Shown here: piece by piece, positions 7,283 to 16,132 of the stretch
How the letters are laid out: the number at the start of each line of letters is the position of its first letter
How positions within the stretch are numbered: the first letter of the stretch is position 1
Assembly (NCBI GenBank): GCA_014841835.1
Contig: JACYUQ010000004.1
Span: forward strand, 62,001 to 126,000
Reading direction: 5' to 3'
Source of the DNA: Oxalobacteraceae sp. CFBP 13730
Lineage (GTDB): Bacteria > Pseudomonadota > Gammaproteobacteria > Burkholderiales > Burkholderiaceae_D
DNA: 64,000 nt
Program-made: the position numbers and the translations under genes
The notes under the pieces: generated by a model
Told to the model about the DNA's origin: nothing
The model's input: the letters and a program-made list of their open reading frames with translations, nothing else
Database searches by the model: none

Positions 7283-9706
7283 ATGACAACCATGACGCCC
7301 CACCTGGCAGGGGTCCGTACGCCCTCGTCCGCCCCTATTCGCCTGGCCATCCTGACGCTGCTCGCCAGCATCGGCACTGCCCACGCACAATCGGCTTCGG
7401 ATCCGGCGTCGCCTGCCGCCGCCACCCAGGCAGCAGTCGTCGACAATGGTCGCATCGCCGAAGTGGTCGTGACCGCCACCAAGCGCTCGACCTCGCTCCA
7501 GCGCACCCCGATCGCCGTCACCGCACTGACCGCCGCCACGCTGGCCGACAACCATGTTCAGACCCTGCTCGACGTCGTCGCGCTGGTGCCGGGTTTCCAG
7601 GCCACGGCCCAGGGTGACCACGGCGTGACCACGATGACGCTGCGCGGCATCGGCAACGACAGCGCCAAGACCGAATACGCCGATCCTGAAGTCGCTTCGT
7701 TCGTCGACAACGTGTATTCGCCACGCGCCGAAGGCGCCACTGCCCTGCTGTTCGACGTCGAAGGCATCGAAGTGCTGCGCGGCCCGCAAGGCACGTTGTG
7801 GGGCCGTAACTCCACCGTCGGCGCGGTCAATATCCAGACCGTCAAGCCAGAGCTGAACAGCCGCTCGGGCTATGTGGAAGGCGGTATCGGCGACTACAAC
7901 CGCATCGGCACGCGCGGCGCAGTCAATGTGCCGCTGTCCGAAACGGCCGCACTGCGCTTTGCCGTCGTGCACGAGCGTCATGATGGTTACGTCGATTACC
8001 AGCAATTCCCGAACCCGTCGATCGCGCAACAGCGCGCTGCCTACCTGGCCGCCGGCGGCGCCGCTGCCGGCTTCCGCCCGATCAATCCGAACAACTACGT
8101 CTCTGGCGGCGACAAGTACAGCGCCCAGGACCAGACTGCAGCGCGCATGTCGCTGCTGTGGCACCTGGCGCCGAACCTGCGCTGGAACATCGCCTACGAA
8201 AAATTCATCGACCGCGGCACCCCAAGCGCCAACCTGATGCAGACGCCGCGTGCGGGCCAGGATCACTGGTCGACGCTGTCGGACTCGTCGCCATGGGTCA
8301 ACCGTGACAGCGACAACGTGCGCAGCCGCCTGAGCTGGGACATCAGCCCCGACCTCGCGCTGCAATACGTGGCCGGCTGGTCCAAGTACAGCGGCGACAT
8401 GCGCTTCGATCAGGACGGCGGCACGATCCTCCCGACCTCGATCATCTCGGGCGGCAAGTTCCAGGAACACACCACGACCGACTCCAACTACCGCAGCTAC
8501 AGCCATGAAGTACTGCTGCAGTCGGTCGGCACACGTGCCATCGACTGGCAGGTCGGCGCCTACTACGGCAAGGAAAAGAACAATATCCGCTTCGATATCG
8601 GCGGCATGAACGGCACCGAAGATGGCACCGTGGCATGGCAGGGTTCGTTCATCCAGCCTGACCAGACCGTGGAAAACTCGGCCGTCTTCGGCCAGGCCAC
8701 CTGGAATCTCACCGACGCCTGGCACCTGACCGGCGGCGTGCGCTACACCCACGACAAGCGCGTCCACATTGGCGGCCGCGGCTACACCTGGGCGTACGAC
8801 GCCAGCGCGCCACAACTGCCGCTCAATCCGCAGATCGATCCGCGCGATCCGGTCAATGGCTACCAGTCCGGCGTACCGAACGATGGCCGCTACAGCGACA
8901 ACAAGGCCACCGGCCTGCTGCGCGTGAACTACGACATCGACCGCAGCAATATGGTGTATGCGAGCGTGTCGACCGGCTACAAGGCGGGCGGCGTGCAGGA
9001 TCGCGGCTTGCCGTACCAGCCAGAGACGCTGACCAACTTCGAGATCGGTTCGAAGAGCACCTTCATGGATGGCGCGCTGCGTATCAACAACGCGCTGTTC
9101 TACATGGACTTCAAGGACTTCCAGTTCAATTCGCCGGTCAGCTTCTCCGACGGCAGCCGCGGCCTGGCCATCGAAAACGCCGATGGCGCCAAGGTCATGG
9201 GTCTGGAAACCGAGATCGCCGCCCGTATCGCAAAAGACGGCCGCCTGTCGATCGCACTGGCCGTGCTCGACACCAAGCTGGGTCACCTGGTCGCCGGCTC
9301 GAACGATTATGCGCTGCCACCGTGCACGGTCGACACCCGCATCGAGACCTGCCTGGACGTGAGCGGTCACAAGCTGCCGCACGCACCGAAGTTCTCGACC
9401 ACGGTGCAGTACCAGCACACGTTCCGCCTGGCCGATGGTGCTACCCTGGTGCCGCGCATCACGGCGCGCTACGAGGATGACGTCAGCCTGAGCGTGTTCG
9501 ACCTGGGACCGGAAGACCGCCAGAAAGCCTACGCCAGCGCCGACCTTGGCCTGCGCTACGCGAAGGACAAATGGTGGGTCGACGCCTTCGTGCGCAACGT
9601 CGGCGACAAGAAGATCAAGACCAGCGCCTTCAACGGCTTCGGCCCTTGGCTGGCGCAGTACAAGCCACCACGTACGGTTGGCGTGAATACCGGCTTTGAT
9701 TTCTAA
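7283..9706 (+). CDS. TonB-dependent receptor for glucan oligosaccharides
   Basis: An 807-residue outer-membrane receptor. A GGAG ribosome site precedes the ATG; the signal peptide ends at AHAQS (about residue 37). The plug domain starts with EVVVTATKRSTSLQRTPIAV (about 57-76) and contains LRGIGNDSAKTEYADPEVA and VLRGPQGTLWGRNSTVGAVN; the 22-strand barrel follows and ends in the aromatic residue of GVNTGFDF. This plug type (iron-complex-like, sugar-associated) is common in carbohydrate uptake loci of Xanthomonas and Caulobacter. Position after LacI operators and before GH1, MFS and GH9 genes indicates uptake of cello- or beta-glucan oligomers into the periplasm. Confidence 0.9.
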   Translation: MTTMTPHLAGVRTPSSAPIRLAILTLLASIGTAHAQSASDPASPAAATQAAVVDNGRIAEVVVTATKRSTSLQRTPIAVTALTAATLADNHVQTLLDVVALVPGFQATAQGDHGVTTMTLRGIGNDSAKTEYADPEVASFVDNVYSPRAEGATALLFDVEGIEVLRGPQGTLWGRNSTVGAVNIQTVKPELNSRSGYVEGGIGDYNRIGTRGAVNVPLSETAALRFAVVHERHDGYVDYQQFPNPSIAQQRAAYLAAGGAAAGFRPINPNNYVSGGDKYSAQDQTAARMSLLWHLAPNLRWNIAYEKFIDRGTPSANLMQTPRAGQDHWSTLSDSSPWVNRDSDNVRSRLSWDISPDLALQYVAGWSKYSGDMRFDQDGGTILPTSIISGGKFQEHTTTDSNYRSYSHEVLLQSVGTRAIDWQVGAYYGKEKNNIRFDIGGMNGTEDGTVAWQGSFIQPDQTVENSAVFGQATWNLTDAWHLTGGVRYTHDKRVHIGGRGYTWAYDASAPQLPLNPQIDPRDPVNGYQSGVPNDGRYSDNKATGLLRVNYDIDRSNMVYASVSTGYKAGGVQDRGLPYQPETLTNFEIGSKSTFMDGALRINNALFYMDFKDFQFNSPVSFSDGSRGLAIENADGAKVMGLETEIAARIAKDGRLSIALAVLDTKLGHLVAGSNDYALPPCTVDTRIETCLDVSGHKLPHAPKFSTTVQYQHTFRLADGATLVPRITARYEDDVSLSVFDLGPEDRQKAYASADLGLRYAKDKWWVDAFVRNVGDKKIKTSAFNGFGPWLAQYKPPRTVGVNTGFDF

Positions 9707-9719
9707 AAGCTGAAGCATG

Positions 9720-9752
9720 GCAGCGCGCCCGGTCGGGCGCGCTGCTTTTTTT
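9720..9752 (+). terminator. intra-operon terminator after the TonB receptor gene
   Basis: GCAGCGCGCCC, GGTC loop and GGGCGCGCTGC are followed by seven T. It stands only 42 bases before the GH1 start and no promoter is evident in that gap, so partial read-through probably makes receptor expression exceed that of the enzymes downstream. Confidence 0.85.
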
Positions 9753-9793
9753 GTTTGACCTGAATCCGTCCTTCGCAGCGATCCGAGAGTTCC

Positions 9794-11137
9794 ATGACCA
9801 ACAGCCCCGACTTCGACTTCCGCAATAATTTTCCTTCCGACTTCACCTGGGGCGTGGCCACCAGTTCCTTCCAGATCGAGGGCGCTGCCGCCGTCGATGG
9901 CAAGGGGCCGTCGATCTGGGACACCTTCTGCCTGGACCAGAACAATATCAAGGATGGCAGCGACGGCATCATCGCGTGCGACCACTACCACCGCTACCAG
10001 GAAGACGTCGGCATCATGGCCTCGATCGGCGTCGATGCCTACCGCTTCTCGTTCGCCTGGGCACGCGTCCAGCCGGATGGCAAGGGCGCCTGGAACGAAG
10101 CGGGTTTCGATTTCTATGACCGCCTGCTGACCGAACTGGCGAGCAAAGGCATCCGCGCGCACGCGACCCTCTACCACTGGGACCTGCCGCAAGGCCTGCA
10201 GGACGATGGCGGCTGGCTCAATCGCGAGACCGCCTACCGCTTCGCCGATTACGCGCGCGAAATCGCGCGCCGCTTCGGCAACCGGTTAGAAGCCATCGCC
10301 ACCCACAACGAACCGTGGTGCACGGCCAACCTGGGGTACGGCAATGCGCAGTTCGCACCCGGCGTGGCCGACCTGAAGCAATCGATCCAGGTCTCGCACC
10401 ACCTGCTGCTGTCGCACGGCCTGGCCATGAGCGCGATGCGCGAAGTCGGCAGCAGCGCGCAGCTGGGCATCGTATTGAACCAGTGGACCGCCGATGCGGC
10501 CACCGATTCGCAGGCCGACCGCGACATGGCCGAATTCGAGTATGCACGCTCGGTGCAGTGGTTCATGGACCCGATCTTCAAGGGCCGCTACCCGGAACTG
10601 GCGCTGCGCGGCCATGGCGAGAACGCCCCCGTCGTCGCTGACGGCGACCTGGCCATCATCCACCAGAAGATCGACTTCCTCGGCTCGAACTATTACTTCC
10701 GCTCGTGGTGCAGCGCCAGCACGCCGCCCGTACCGGCGCCGGCGCGCCACGGCGTGACCGACATGGGCTGGGAAATCTTCCCTGAAGGCTTGTGCGAACT
10801 GCTGCTCAAACTGAAGGCCGAGTATCCCGACCTGCCGCCGGTGTACATTACCGAAAACGGCATGGCCAATCCGGACGTGCTGGAAAACGGCCGCGTCCAC
10901 GATACGGCGCGCATCGCCTACGTGCGCAGCCACCTGGCCGCGCTCAAGGATGCGATGGATGCGGGCGTGAACGTGCGCGGCTACTTCCTCTGGAGCCTGC
11001 TCGACAACTTCGAGTGGAATTCGGGCTACGCCAAGCGCTTCGGCATCGTGCACGTGGACTATGCGAACCAGCAGCGCACGCTGAAAGACAGCGCGCTGTG
11101 GTACCGCGAATTCATCGCCAGCCGCATCAAGGCTTGA
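9794..11137 (+). CDS. GH1 beta-glucosidase
   Basis: A 447-residue family 1 glycosidase that removes terminal glucose from cellobiose and short beta-glucans. The family's N-terminal signature FTWGVATSSFQIEGA is at about residues 17-31. The acid/base glutamate is E173 in THNEPWC and the nucleophile is E354 in YITENGMA; the sugar-binding WSLLDNFEWNSGY follows at about residue 400. There is no signal peptide, so it works in the cytoplasm on sugars brought in by the MFS permease encoded 14 bases downstream. Confidence 0.95.
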   Translation: MTNSPDFDFRNNFPSDFTWGVATSSFQIEGAAAVDGKGPSIWDTFCLDQNNIKDGSDGIIACDHYHRYQEDVGIMASIGVDAYRFSFAWARVQPDGKGAWNEAGFDFYDRLLTELASKGIRAHATLYHWDLPQGLQDDGGWLNRETAYRFADYAREIARRFGNRLEAIATHNEPWCTANLGYGNAQFAPGVADLKQSIQVSHHLLLSHGLAMSAMREVGSSAQLGIVLNQWTADAATDSQADRDMAEFEYARSVQWFMDPIFKGRYPELALRGHGENAPVVADGDLAIIHQKIDFLGSNYYFRSWCSASTPPVPAPARHGVTDMGWEIFPEGLCELLLKLKAEYPDLPPVYITENGMANPDVLENGRVHDTARIAYVRSHLAALKDAMDAGVNVRGYFLWSLLDNFEWNSGYAKRFGIVHVDYANQQRTLKDSALWYREFIASRIKA

Positions 11138-11151
11138 TCAACGGGATCATC

Positions 11152-12492
11152 ATGCGCCCTGCCAAAACCGTATCACCGCTGCTGTGGGTCCCGACCGGCT
11201 ACTTCACGATGGCGCTCGGCTACGTGATGCTCACCAGCGTCACCGCCATCATGTTCAAGAATCTGGGCATGGACAACGGCCGCGCGGCCCAGTATTCGAG
11301 CCTGCTGATCCTGGCCTATACGGTCAAGCCGCTGTTCGCGCCATTCGTCGAGATGTACCGCACCAAGAAGTTCTTTGTGTTGTGTTCGCAGCTTGCCATC
11401 GGCGCCGGCTTTGCCGGCGTGGCGCTGCTGATGGAACTGCCCGGCTACATGACCTTTTTGATGGCGATCTTCTTTGCGCTGTCGTTCATCGGCGCGACGC
11501 AGGACATCGCCAGCGACGGCGTGTACGTCACGTCGCTCGACGCACGCGCCCAGTCGCTGTACTGCGGCATCCAGAGCCTGTCGTGGAATATCGGCCCGAT
11601 CGTTGCTGCCGGCGGCATGGTCTACCTGAGCGGCTACCTGCACACCCACGTGTTCGGCCATGATCCGGGCGTGTTCGGCCCGGACTGGATCGACGCCTGG
11701 CGCATCATCTTTCTGCTCGTCGGTGGCCTGACGCTCTTGATGGCGCTGTGGCACTGGCGTTTCATGCCGGACGGCGCGCGCGCCGCCGACACGCCGTCGA
11801 GCGCGAAGGACGCCGGCCGCATCCTGGTCGACGCCTTCGTCACGCTGTTCCAGAAGCGCGGCGTGTGGCGCATGATTGCGTTCGCGTTCCTGTTCCGCTT
11901 CAGCGTCGGCCTGCTGGAAAAGATCGGCCCGTTCTTCATGGTCGACCCGGCCTCCAAAGGGGGCCTGGGTCTGTCCAACGAGATGCTGGGCCTGATCTAC
12001 GGCACCTATGGCCTGGCCGCGGTGCTGGTCGGCTCGCTGCTGGGCGGCCTGTATGTCGCCAAGCGCGGCCTGAAGTCGACGCTGTTCGTGCTGTGCTGCG
12101 CGATCAACATCCCGAACGTCGCGTTCCTGGTCATGAGCATCTACACGCCATCAAGCCTGGTCTTGATCACGCTGGGCGTGGCCATCGAAAAGTTCTTCTT
12201 CGGCTTTGGCGCGGTCGGCTTCATGATCTACCTGATGCAGCAGCTCGCACCAGGCAAATACACGACCACCCACTACGCGTTCGGCACTGGCCTGATGGGC
12301 CTGTGCGGGATGGTCACGGGCGTCATCAGCGGCCACCTGCAGGAGATGATGGGCTACGTCGCCTACTTCGGCCTGGTGATGGTCGCGACCATCCCGTCGT
12401 TCATCGCCACCTGGTTCGCGCCGTTCTATCACGACGACGGCAGCACGCCGGCGGCGGGCATCGACACGGATGGCAAGACGGTGCCGGCATGA
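11152..12492 (+). CDS. MFS permease, probably for cellobiose or cellodextrins
   Basis: A 446-residue inner-membrane transporter with about twelve membrane segments. I chose the ATG at 11152, 14 bases after the GH1 stop; the open frame extends further upstream, but only inside GH1. FKNLGMDNGRAAQYSSLL near the N-terminus and GATQDIASDGVYVT (about 115-128) resemble the AmpG/PAT branch of the superfamily, which includes muropeptide and sugar permeases. Its place between a cytoplasmic beta-glucosidase and a GH9 glucanase suggests it carries the disaccharide across the inner membrane. The stop overlaps the GH9 start (ATGA). Confidence 0.85.
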   Translation: MRPAKTVSPLLWVPTGYFTMALGYVMLTSVTAIMFKNLGMDNGRAAQYSSLLILAYTVKPLFAPFVEMYRTKKFFVLCSQLAIGAGFAGVALLMELPGYMTFLMAIFFALSFIGATQDIASDGVYVTSLDARAQSLYCGIQSLSWNIGPIVAAGGMVYLSGYLHTHVFGHDPGVFGPDWIDAWRIIFLLVGGLTLLMALWHWRFMPDGARAADTPSSAKDAGRILVDAFVTLFQKRGVWRMIAFAFLFRFSVGLLEKIGPFFMVDPASKGGLGLSNEMLGLIYGTYGLAAVLVGSLLGGLYVAKRGLKSTLFVLCCAINIPNVAFLVMSIYTPSSLVLITLGVAIEKFFFGFGAVGFMIYLMQQLAPGKYTTTHYAFGTGLMGLCGMVTGVISGHLQEMMGYVAYFGLVMVATIPSFIATWFAPFYHDDGSTPAAGIDTDGKTVPA

Positions 12493-14666
12493 AGCGCACC
12501 GTGCTGGCCACGGCGCTGCTGACGCTTGCTGCCGGCGCCGGGTCTGCGGAAATCAGGGTCAATGCGGTGGGCTTCCTGCCGCAATCACACAAGCTGGCCG
12601 TCGTCCCGCAGGCGGTCGGTGCGAACCGGTTCGAGGTCGTCGACGCTGACGGCAAGGTCGTGCTGGATGGCGCGCTGGGCGCAGCAAGCCGCTGGGCGCC
12701 GTCGGGCGAGACCGTACGCGTGGCCGACTTCAGCGCGCTGACGCAGGCCGGTGCCTACCGCGTGCGCGTAGGCAGCCTGCTGTCCGCGCCGTTCACGGTC
12801 GCCCAGGATGGCTACCGCGCGCTGGGCGACGCGGCCCTGAAGGCGTTTTACTTCAACCGCAGTGCGATCGCCCTCACGCCACAATTTGCCGGCGCGTGGG
12901 CGCGGCCCGCCGGCCATCCGGACGACAAGGTGCTCGTGCACGCGTCGGCCGCATCCAAAGCGCGCCCGCAAGGCACGGTCATCGCCAGTCCCAAGGGCTG
13001 GTACGACGCCGGCGACTACAACAAATACGTGGTCAACTCGGGCATCGCGACCTACACACTGCTGGCCGCACTCGAGCACTTCCCCGATGTCTTCAAGCGC
13101 GACATCGGCATTCCCGAATCCGGCAACGGCGTGCCCGACATCCTCGACGAGGCAATGTGGAACCTCGACTGGCTGCTGACAATGCAGGACCCGGCCGATG
13201 GCGGCGTGTACCACAAGCTCACCAACCTGCGCTTCGACGAAATGGTCATGCCGCACGCGGCGTCGACCACCCCGCGCTACGTGGTGGCCAAGAGCACGGC
13301 GGCGACGCTCGATTTCGCCGCCACGATGGCCACCGCCAGCCGCGTGCTGGCGCCGTACGACGCGAAGTGGCCCGGCCTGTCGCAGCGCATGCTGGTGGCG
13401 GCGCAAGCCGCGTGGCGCTGGGCCGAAGCGCACCCGAACGTCGTTTTCAAGAACCCGAAAGATGTCGTCACCGGCGAATACGGCGACGCGCAGCTGGCCG
13501 ACGAATTCGCCTGGGCGGCGGCCGAACTGTTCATCGCGACCGGGCAGAATAACTATGCGCAGGCGTTCATGCGCCGTGACGCCGCTTTGAGCACGCCGGC
13601 CTGGAGCGATGTGGCGGCGCTGGGCTGGATGTCGCTGGCGCACCACCGCGACCGCCTGAAGCCCGGCATCGACCGCGTCCTGATCGAACGCCGCATCGAC
13701 ACGCTGGCAAAGCAGCTTGCGGCGAAGGCCGATGGCGGCTACCGGGTGCCGCTGGCGTCACAAGACATCGTCTGGGGCAGCAATGCAGTGATTTTGAACC
13801 AGGGCATGATGATGCTGCAGGCCTATCGCATCAACGGCACGCCTGCCTATCTGCAGGCGGCGCAGTCGAGCCTTGACTATGTATTGGGGCGCAACGCCAC
13901 CGGCTACACGTTCGTCACGGGTTTTGGCGCGCGCCCGGTCATGCATCCGCACCACCGGCCATCGATGGCCGATGGCGTGGCCGCGCCCGTGCCGGGCTGG
14001 CTGGCCGGCGGCCCCAATCCGGGCCAGCAAGACGCCAAGGATTGCCCGCCGTATCCGGGCAAGCTGCCGGCACTGTCCTATCTCGACCACGCCTGCAGCT
14101 ACGCTGCCAACGAGGTCGCCATCAACTGGAACGCGCCGCTGGTGTACGTGACCGCGGCGCTGTCCGCGCTCACGCCCCATGCCATGACCGACACTGCCAC
14201 CGTCTCGCTTGCCGCGCTGCTGCGCGAAGAACAGCAACTGCAATTCGACCGCTTCGACGACGATACCGCGCGCGCCGTCGGTGCGCAGCTCGTTGCGCGC
14301 GCCGAGCGCGAACGCAAGACGGTCACGATCCAGGTCACGCGCGGCGACGCCGTGCTGTTCAAGCAGGCGATGCCGGGCGCGTCGCCCGATCACGCGGACT
14401 GGATCCGCCGCAAGAACAACCTGGTGGGGCGCACCGGCCACAGTTCGTTCTATACCCACAACGAAGTACGCCAGGGCGGCGGCGACCATGACGCGCTGCC
14501 GGGCCTGGACATGCGCGACTATGCGGCCCACGGCGGCGCGTTCCCCGTGATCACGCGCGGCCAGGGCGTGGTCGGCACGGTCACTGTGTCCGGGTTGCCG
14601 GGCCCGGACGACCATGCGCTGGTGGTCGCGGCGCTGAAGGATTACCTGACGCCCGTTTCGCCGTAA
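12489..14666 (+). CDS. GH9 glucanase fused in frame to a UPF0303/HbpS-like domain
   Basis: A 725-residue product. The signal peptide ends near GSA-E (about residue 20); an Ig-like CelD N-terminal domain covers about 20-105. The GH9 catalytic domain follows: WYDAGDYNKYVVNSG (about 171-185, catalytic Asp pair), NGVPDILDEAMWNLDW, MHPHHRPS (active-site His) and ANEVAINWNAPLVYV with the acid Glu at about 542. A normal GH9 would end near residue 565. Here the frame runs on from M566 (MTDTATVSLAALL) into about 160 residues with the UPF0303 (Haem_degrading, PF03928) pattern: LQFDRFDDDTARAVG, then WIRRKNNLVGRTGHSS. UPF0303 proteins usually stand alone and would start exactly at that Met. True fusion, stop-codon loss or a small sequencing error are all possible. 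Confidence 0.85.
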   Translation: MKRTVLATALLTLAAGAGSAEIRVNAVGFLPQSHKLAVVPQAVGANRFEVVDADGKVVLDGALGAASRWAPSGETVRVADFSALTQAGAYRVRVGSLLSAPFTVAQDGYRALGDAALKAFYFNRSAIALTPQFAGAWARPAGHPDDKVLVHASAASKARPQGTVIASPKGWYDAGDYNKYVVNSGIATYTLLAALEHFPDVFKRDIGIPESGNGVPDILDEAMWNLDWLLTMQDPADGGVYHKLTNLRFDEMVMPHAASTTPRYVVAKSTAATLDFAATMATASRVLAPYDAKWPGLSQRMLVAAQAAWRWAEAHPNVVFKNPKDVVTGEYGDAQLADEFAWAAAELFIATGQNNYAQAFMRRDAALSTPAWSDVAALGWMSLAHHRDRLKPGIDRVLIERRIDTLAKQLAAKADGGYRVPLASQDIVWGSNAVILNQGMMMLQAYRINGTPAYLQAAQSSLDYVLGRNATGYTFVTGFGARPVMHPHHRPSMADGVAAPVPGWLAGGPNPGQQDAKDCPPYPGKLPALSYLDHACSYAANEVAINWNAPLVYVTAALSALTPHAMTDTATVSLAALLREEQQLQFDRFDDDTARAVGAQLVARAERERKTVTIQVTRGDAVLFKQAMPGASPDHADWIRRKNNLVGRTGHSSFYTHNEVRQGGGDHDALPGLDMRDYAAHGGAFPVITRGQGVVGTVTVSGLPGPDDHALVVAALKDYLTPVSP

Positions 14667-14676
14667 CGGCGGGACC

Positions 14677-14919
14677 TTATTCGTCGTTCAGGCTGCGCGC
14701 GACTTCCTGTCGGTACAGTTGCCAGGCAAAGCGCCACACCACCACGGTCACGATGAACAGCTTGGTCCAGACAAGCAGCCAGATCACGGTGGTCAGGTCG
14801 ATACCAGGATAGGCCGCGCGCACTGCAGCGGTGGCGATCATGATCAGCACGACCGGCGCCAGCGCCAGCAGCAGCGGTCGCACCAGCGGGCGCCGCGTGC
14901 GGGTAAAGGTAGACGTCAT
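14677..14919 (-). CDS. small membrane protein, unknown
   Basis: An 80-residue protein with two predicted membrane helices, VRPLLLALAPVVLIMIATAA (about 13-32) and TTVIWLLVWTKLFIVTVVVW (about 42-61), then a charged tail ending RSLNDE. I chose the internal ATG at 14917-14919 because it has an upstream purine-rich site; the frame stays open to 14979. It ends 10 bases from the convergent GH9 gene. No family was recognised. Confidence 0.5.
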   Translation of the reverse strand: MTSTFTRTRRPLVRPLLLALAPVVLIMIATAAVRAAYPGIDLTTVIWLLVWTKLFIVTVVVWRFAWQLYRQEVARSLNDE

Positions 14920-15109
14920 CGTGGCGGGGATGGGTTGTTTGCATCGCCCGGGCAGGATTGACCGGGACGAGCCTGACATCCTACCAGCCTGCGTGTCGAA
15001 CCAGGACGACTACCAGGATGCCAGCTTTACGCCGCTTTACACTTGCCACCCTGTTGTGCAGTCAGTACCAGGTCGTTAAAGAGATACGACTCACCACAGG
15101 ACAAACATC

Positions 15110-15715
15110 ATGGTTTCCAGCATCAGCAGCAGCACCCCAACCCAGGCCACCTACGCACCGGCCGCCAAGAAAACCCCCGGTGAGACGGTTACTACCCCCG
15201 TCCCGGTCGCCACGACCGATGACCAGACCGCCGCCAGCGCACCGACCCAGAGCGCCGAATCGGCCGCCAGCGCGCGCCTGGGCGACCAGTTGAATGCCCA
15301 GGCCGATGCGTCGCGCGTACAGCGCGCCGTGGACAACGCAGGCACTGAAACCGACACGACAACGGCTACTGAGAGTGAAGCGTCGGGCGAGGCAGCCGCA
15401 GAGGCAGGGGTAGAAGCAGGGGCAACAGCGGCTCCAACCGGCGGCGCGGCACCCGCCGCATCGACGTCCACGTCCGCCACGGCGTCAACGACCAACGACT
15501 ACGTCGCCGAAGCCGACACCGATTCGGACAAGACCGTCAGCGACGACGAGCAGGCCGCCTACGAAACCAAGCTGCGCCAGCAGGCCGAGGCAGCTGCCGA
15601 AACCAAGGCGGCCGCCGCAAAAGAAGCCGATCCACAGGATGCGCTGACGGCCGAAGTGCGCGCCACGTATGGCGTCGACAAGGCCGCTGAACCGGTGCTG
15701 AACATCACGGCTTGA
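15110..15715 (+). CDS. Ala/Thr-rich hypothetical protein with an EF-hand-like loop
   Basis: A 201-residue, strongly acidic, low-complexity protein (Ala, Thr, Glu). It has no signal peptide or membrane segment. The one recognisable motif is EADTDSDKTVSDDEQAAYE at about residues 133-151, matching the DxDxDGxxxxxE calcium loop of EF-hands apart from Lys at the Gly position. The last 50 residues are predicted helical (KLRQQAEAAAETKAAAAKEA). An AGGACA ribosome site precedes the ATG. The N-terminus (MVSSISSSTP) recalls short EF-hand proteins of proteobacteria that are annotated only as hypothetical. Confidence 0.6.
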   Translation: MVSSISSSTPTQATYAPAAKKTPGETVTTPVPVATTDDQTAASAPTQSAESAASARLGDQLNAQADASRVQRAVDNAGTETDTTTATESEASGEAAAEAGVEAGATAAPTGGAAPAASTSTSATASTTNDYVAEADTDSDKTVSDDEQAAYETKLRQQAEAAAETKAAAAKEADPQDALTAEVRATYGVDKAAEPVLNITA

Positions 15716-16132
15716 TGCCTGATTTTGCTGCGCTGCACCCGAAGTTACAAGCAGTAAAATCGAAATAAACGACGAAACGCGTTGTAGTCAGGTCGTCAAC
15801 TACGGTAGAGTGTCGCATTCCGAGAAGTATTTCACGAGGCGGCGCATGCCAGAACTTAGCCCAACTACGCCCCCCGGATCGTTGATTGCCAACCATCTGC
15901 ACACCTGCTTTGCCAGGTTGCCGAATGCAATCTGGCACGCAACCAACCAACAATCACCCTCGCTGGTGGCCACGATGGTACGCAACGTATCCGTGGCGCT
16001 GGCGACGCTTGCCCATGGCGCGGCGCATCCATCGCGGATGCGCGCGCCGGAGAACACCATGAACCAGTTCCACCTTGCCCTGCGCCTGTGCGCGCGTCGT
16101 TACATGTCGCACTGCCCCGAAGGATGATGTCG
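15716..16132. other. long leader region upstream of the mrp operon
   Basis: About 400 bases without a convincing gene. An open frame at 15810-16127 has no recognisable product. A hairpin GCATCC/GGATGC at about 16025-16041 is visible. The promoter of mrpA must lie here; I could not match the leader to a known riboswitch. Confidence 0.35.

Noticed and set aside
7196..10192. Open frame of 998 codons on the minus strand
   Set aside because: It lies opposite the TonB receptor and the start of the GH1 gene; its composition is that of an antisense shadow in GC-rich DNA and it shows no domain.
14642..14944. Alternative minus-strand frame overlapping the small membrane protein
   Set aside because: It overlaps the end of the GH9 gene and has Arg/His-rich shadow composition; the frame at 14677-14919 has two clean membrane helices.
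15810..16127. Possible 105-residue gene upstream of mrpA
   Set aside because: No recognisable domain or good start, and it overlaps the mrpA start region; left as leader sequence.
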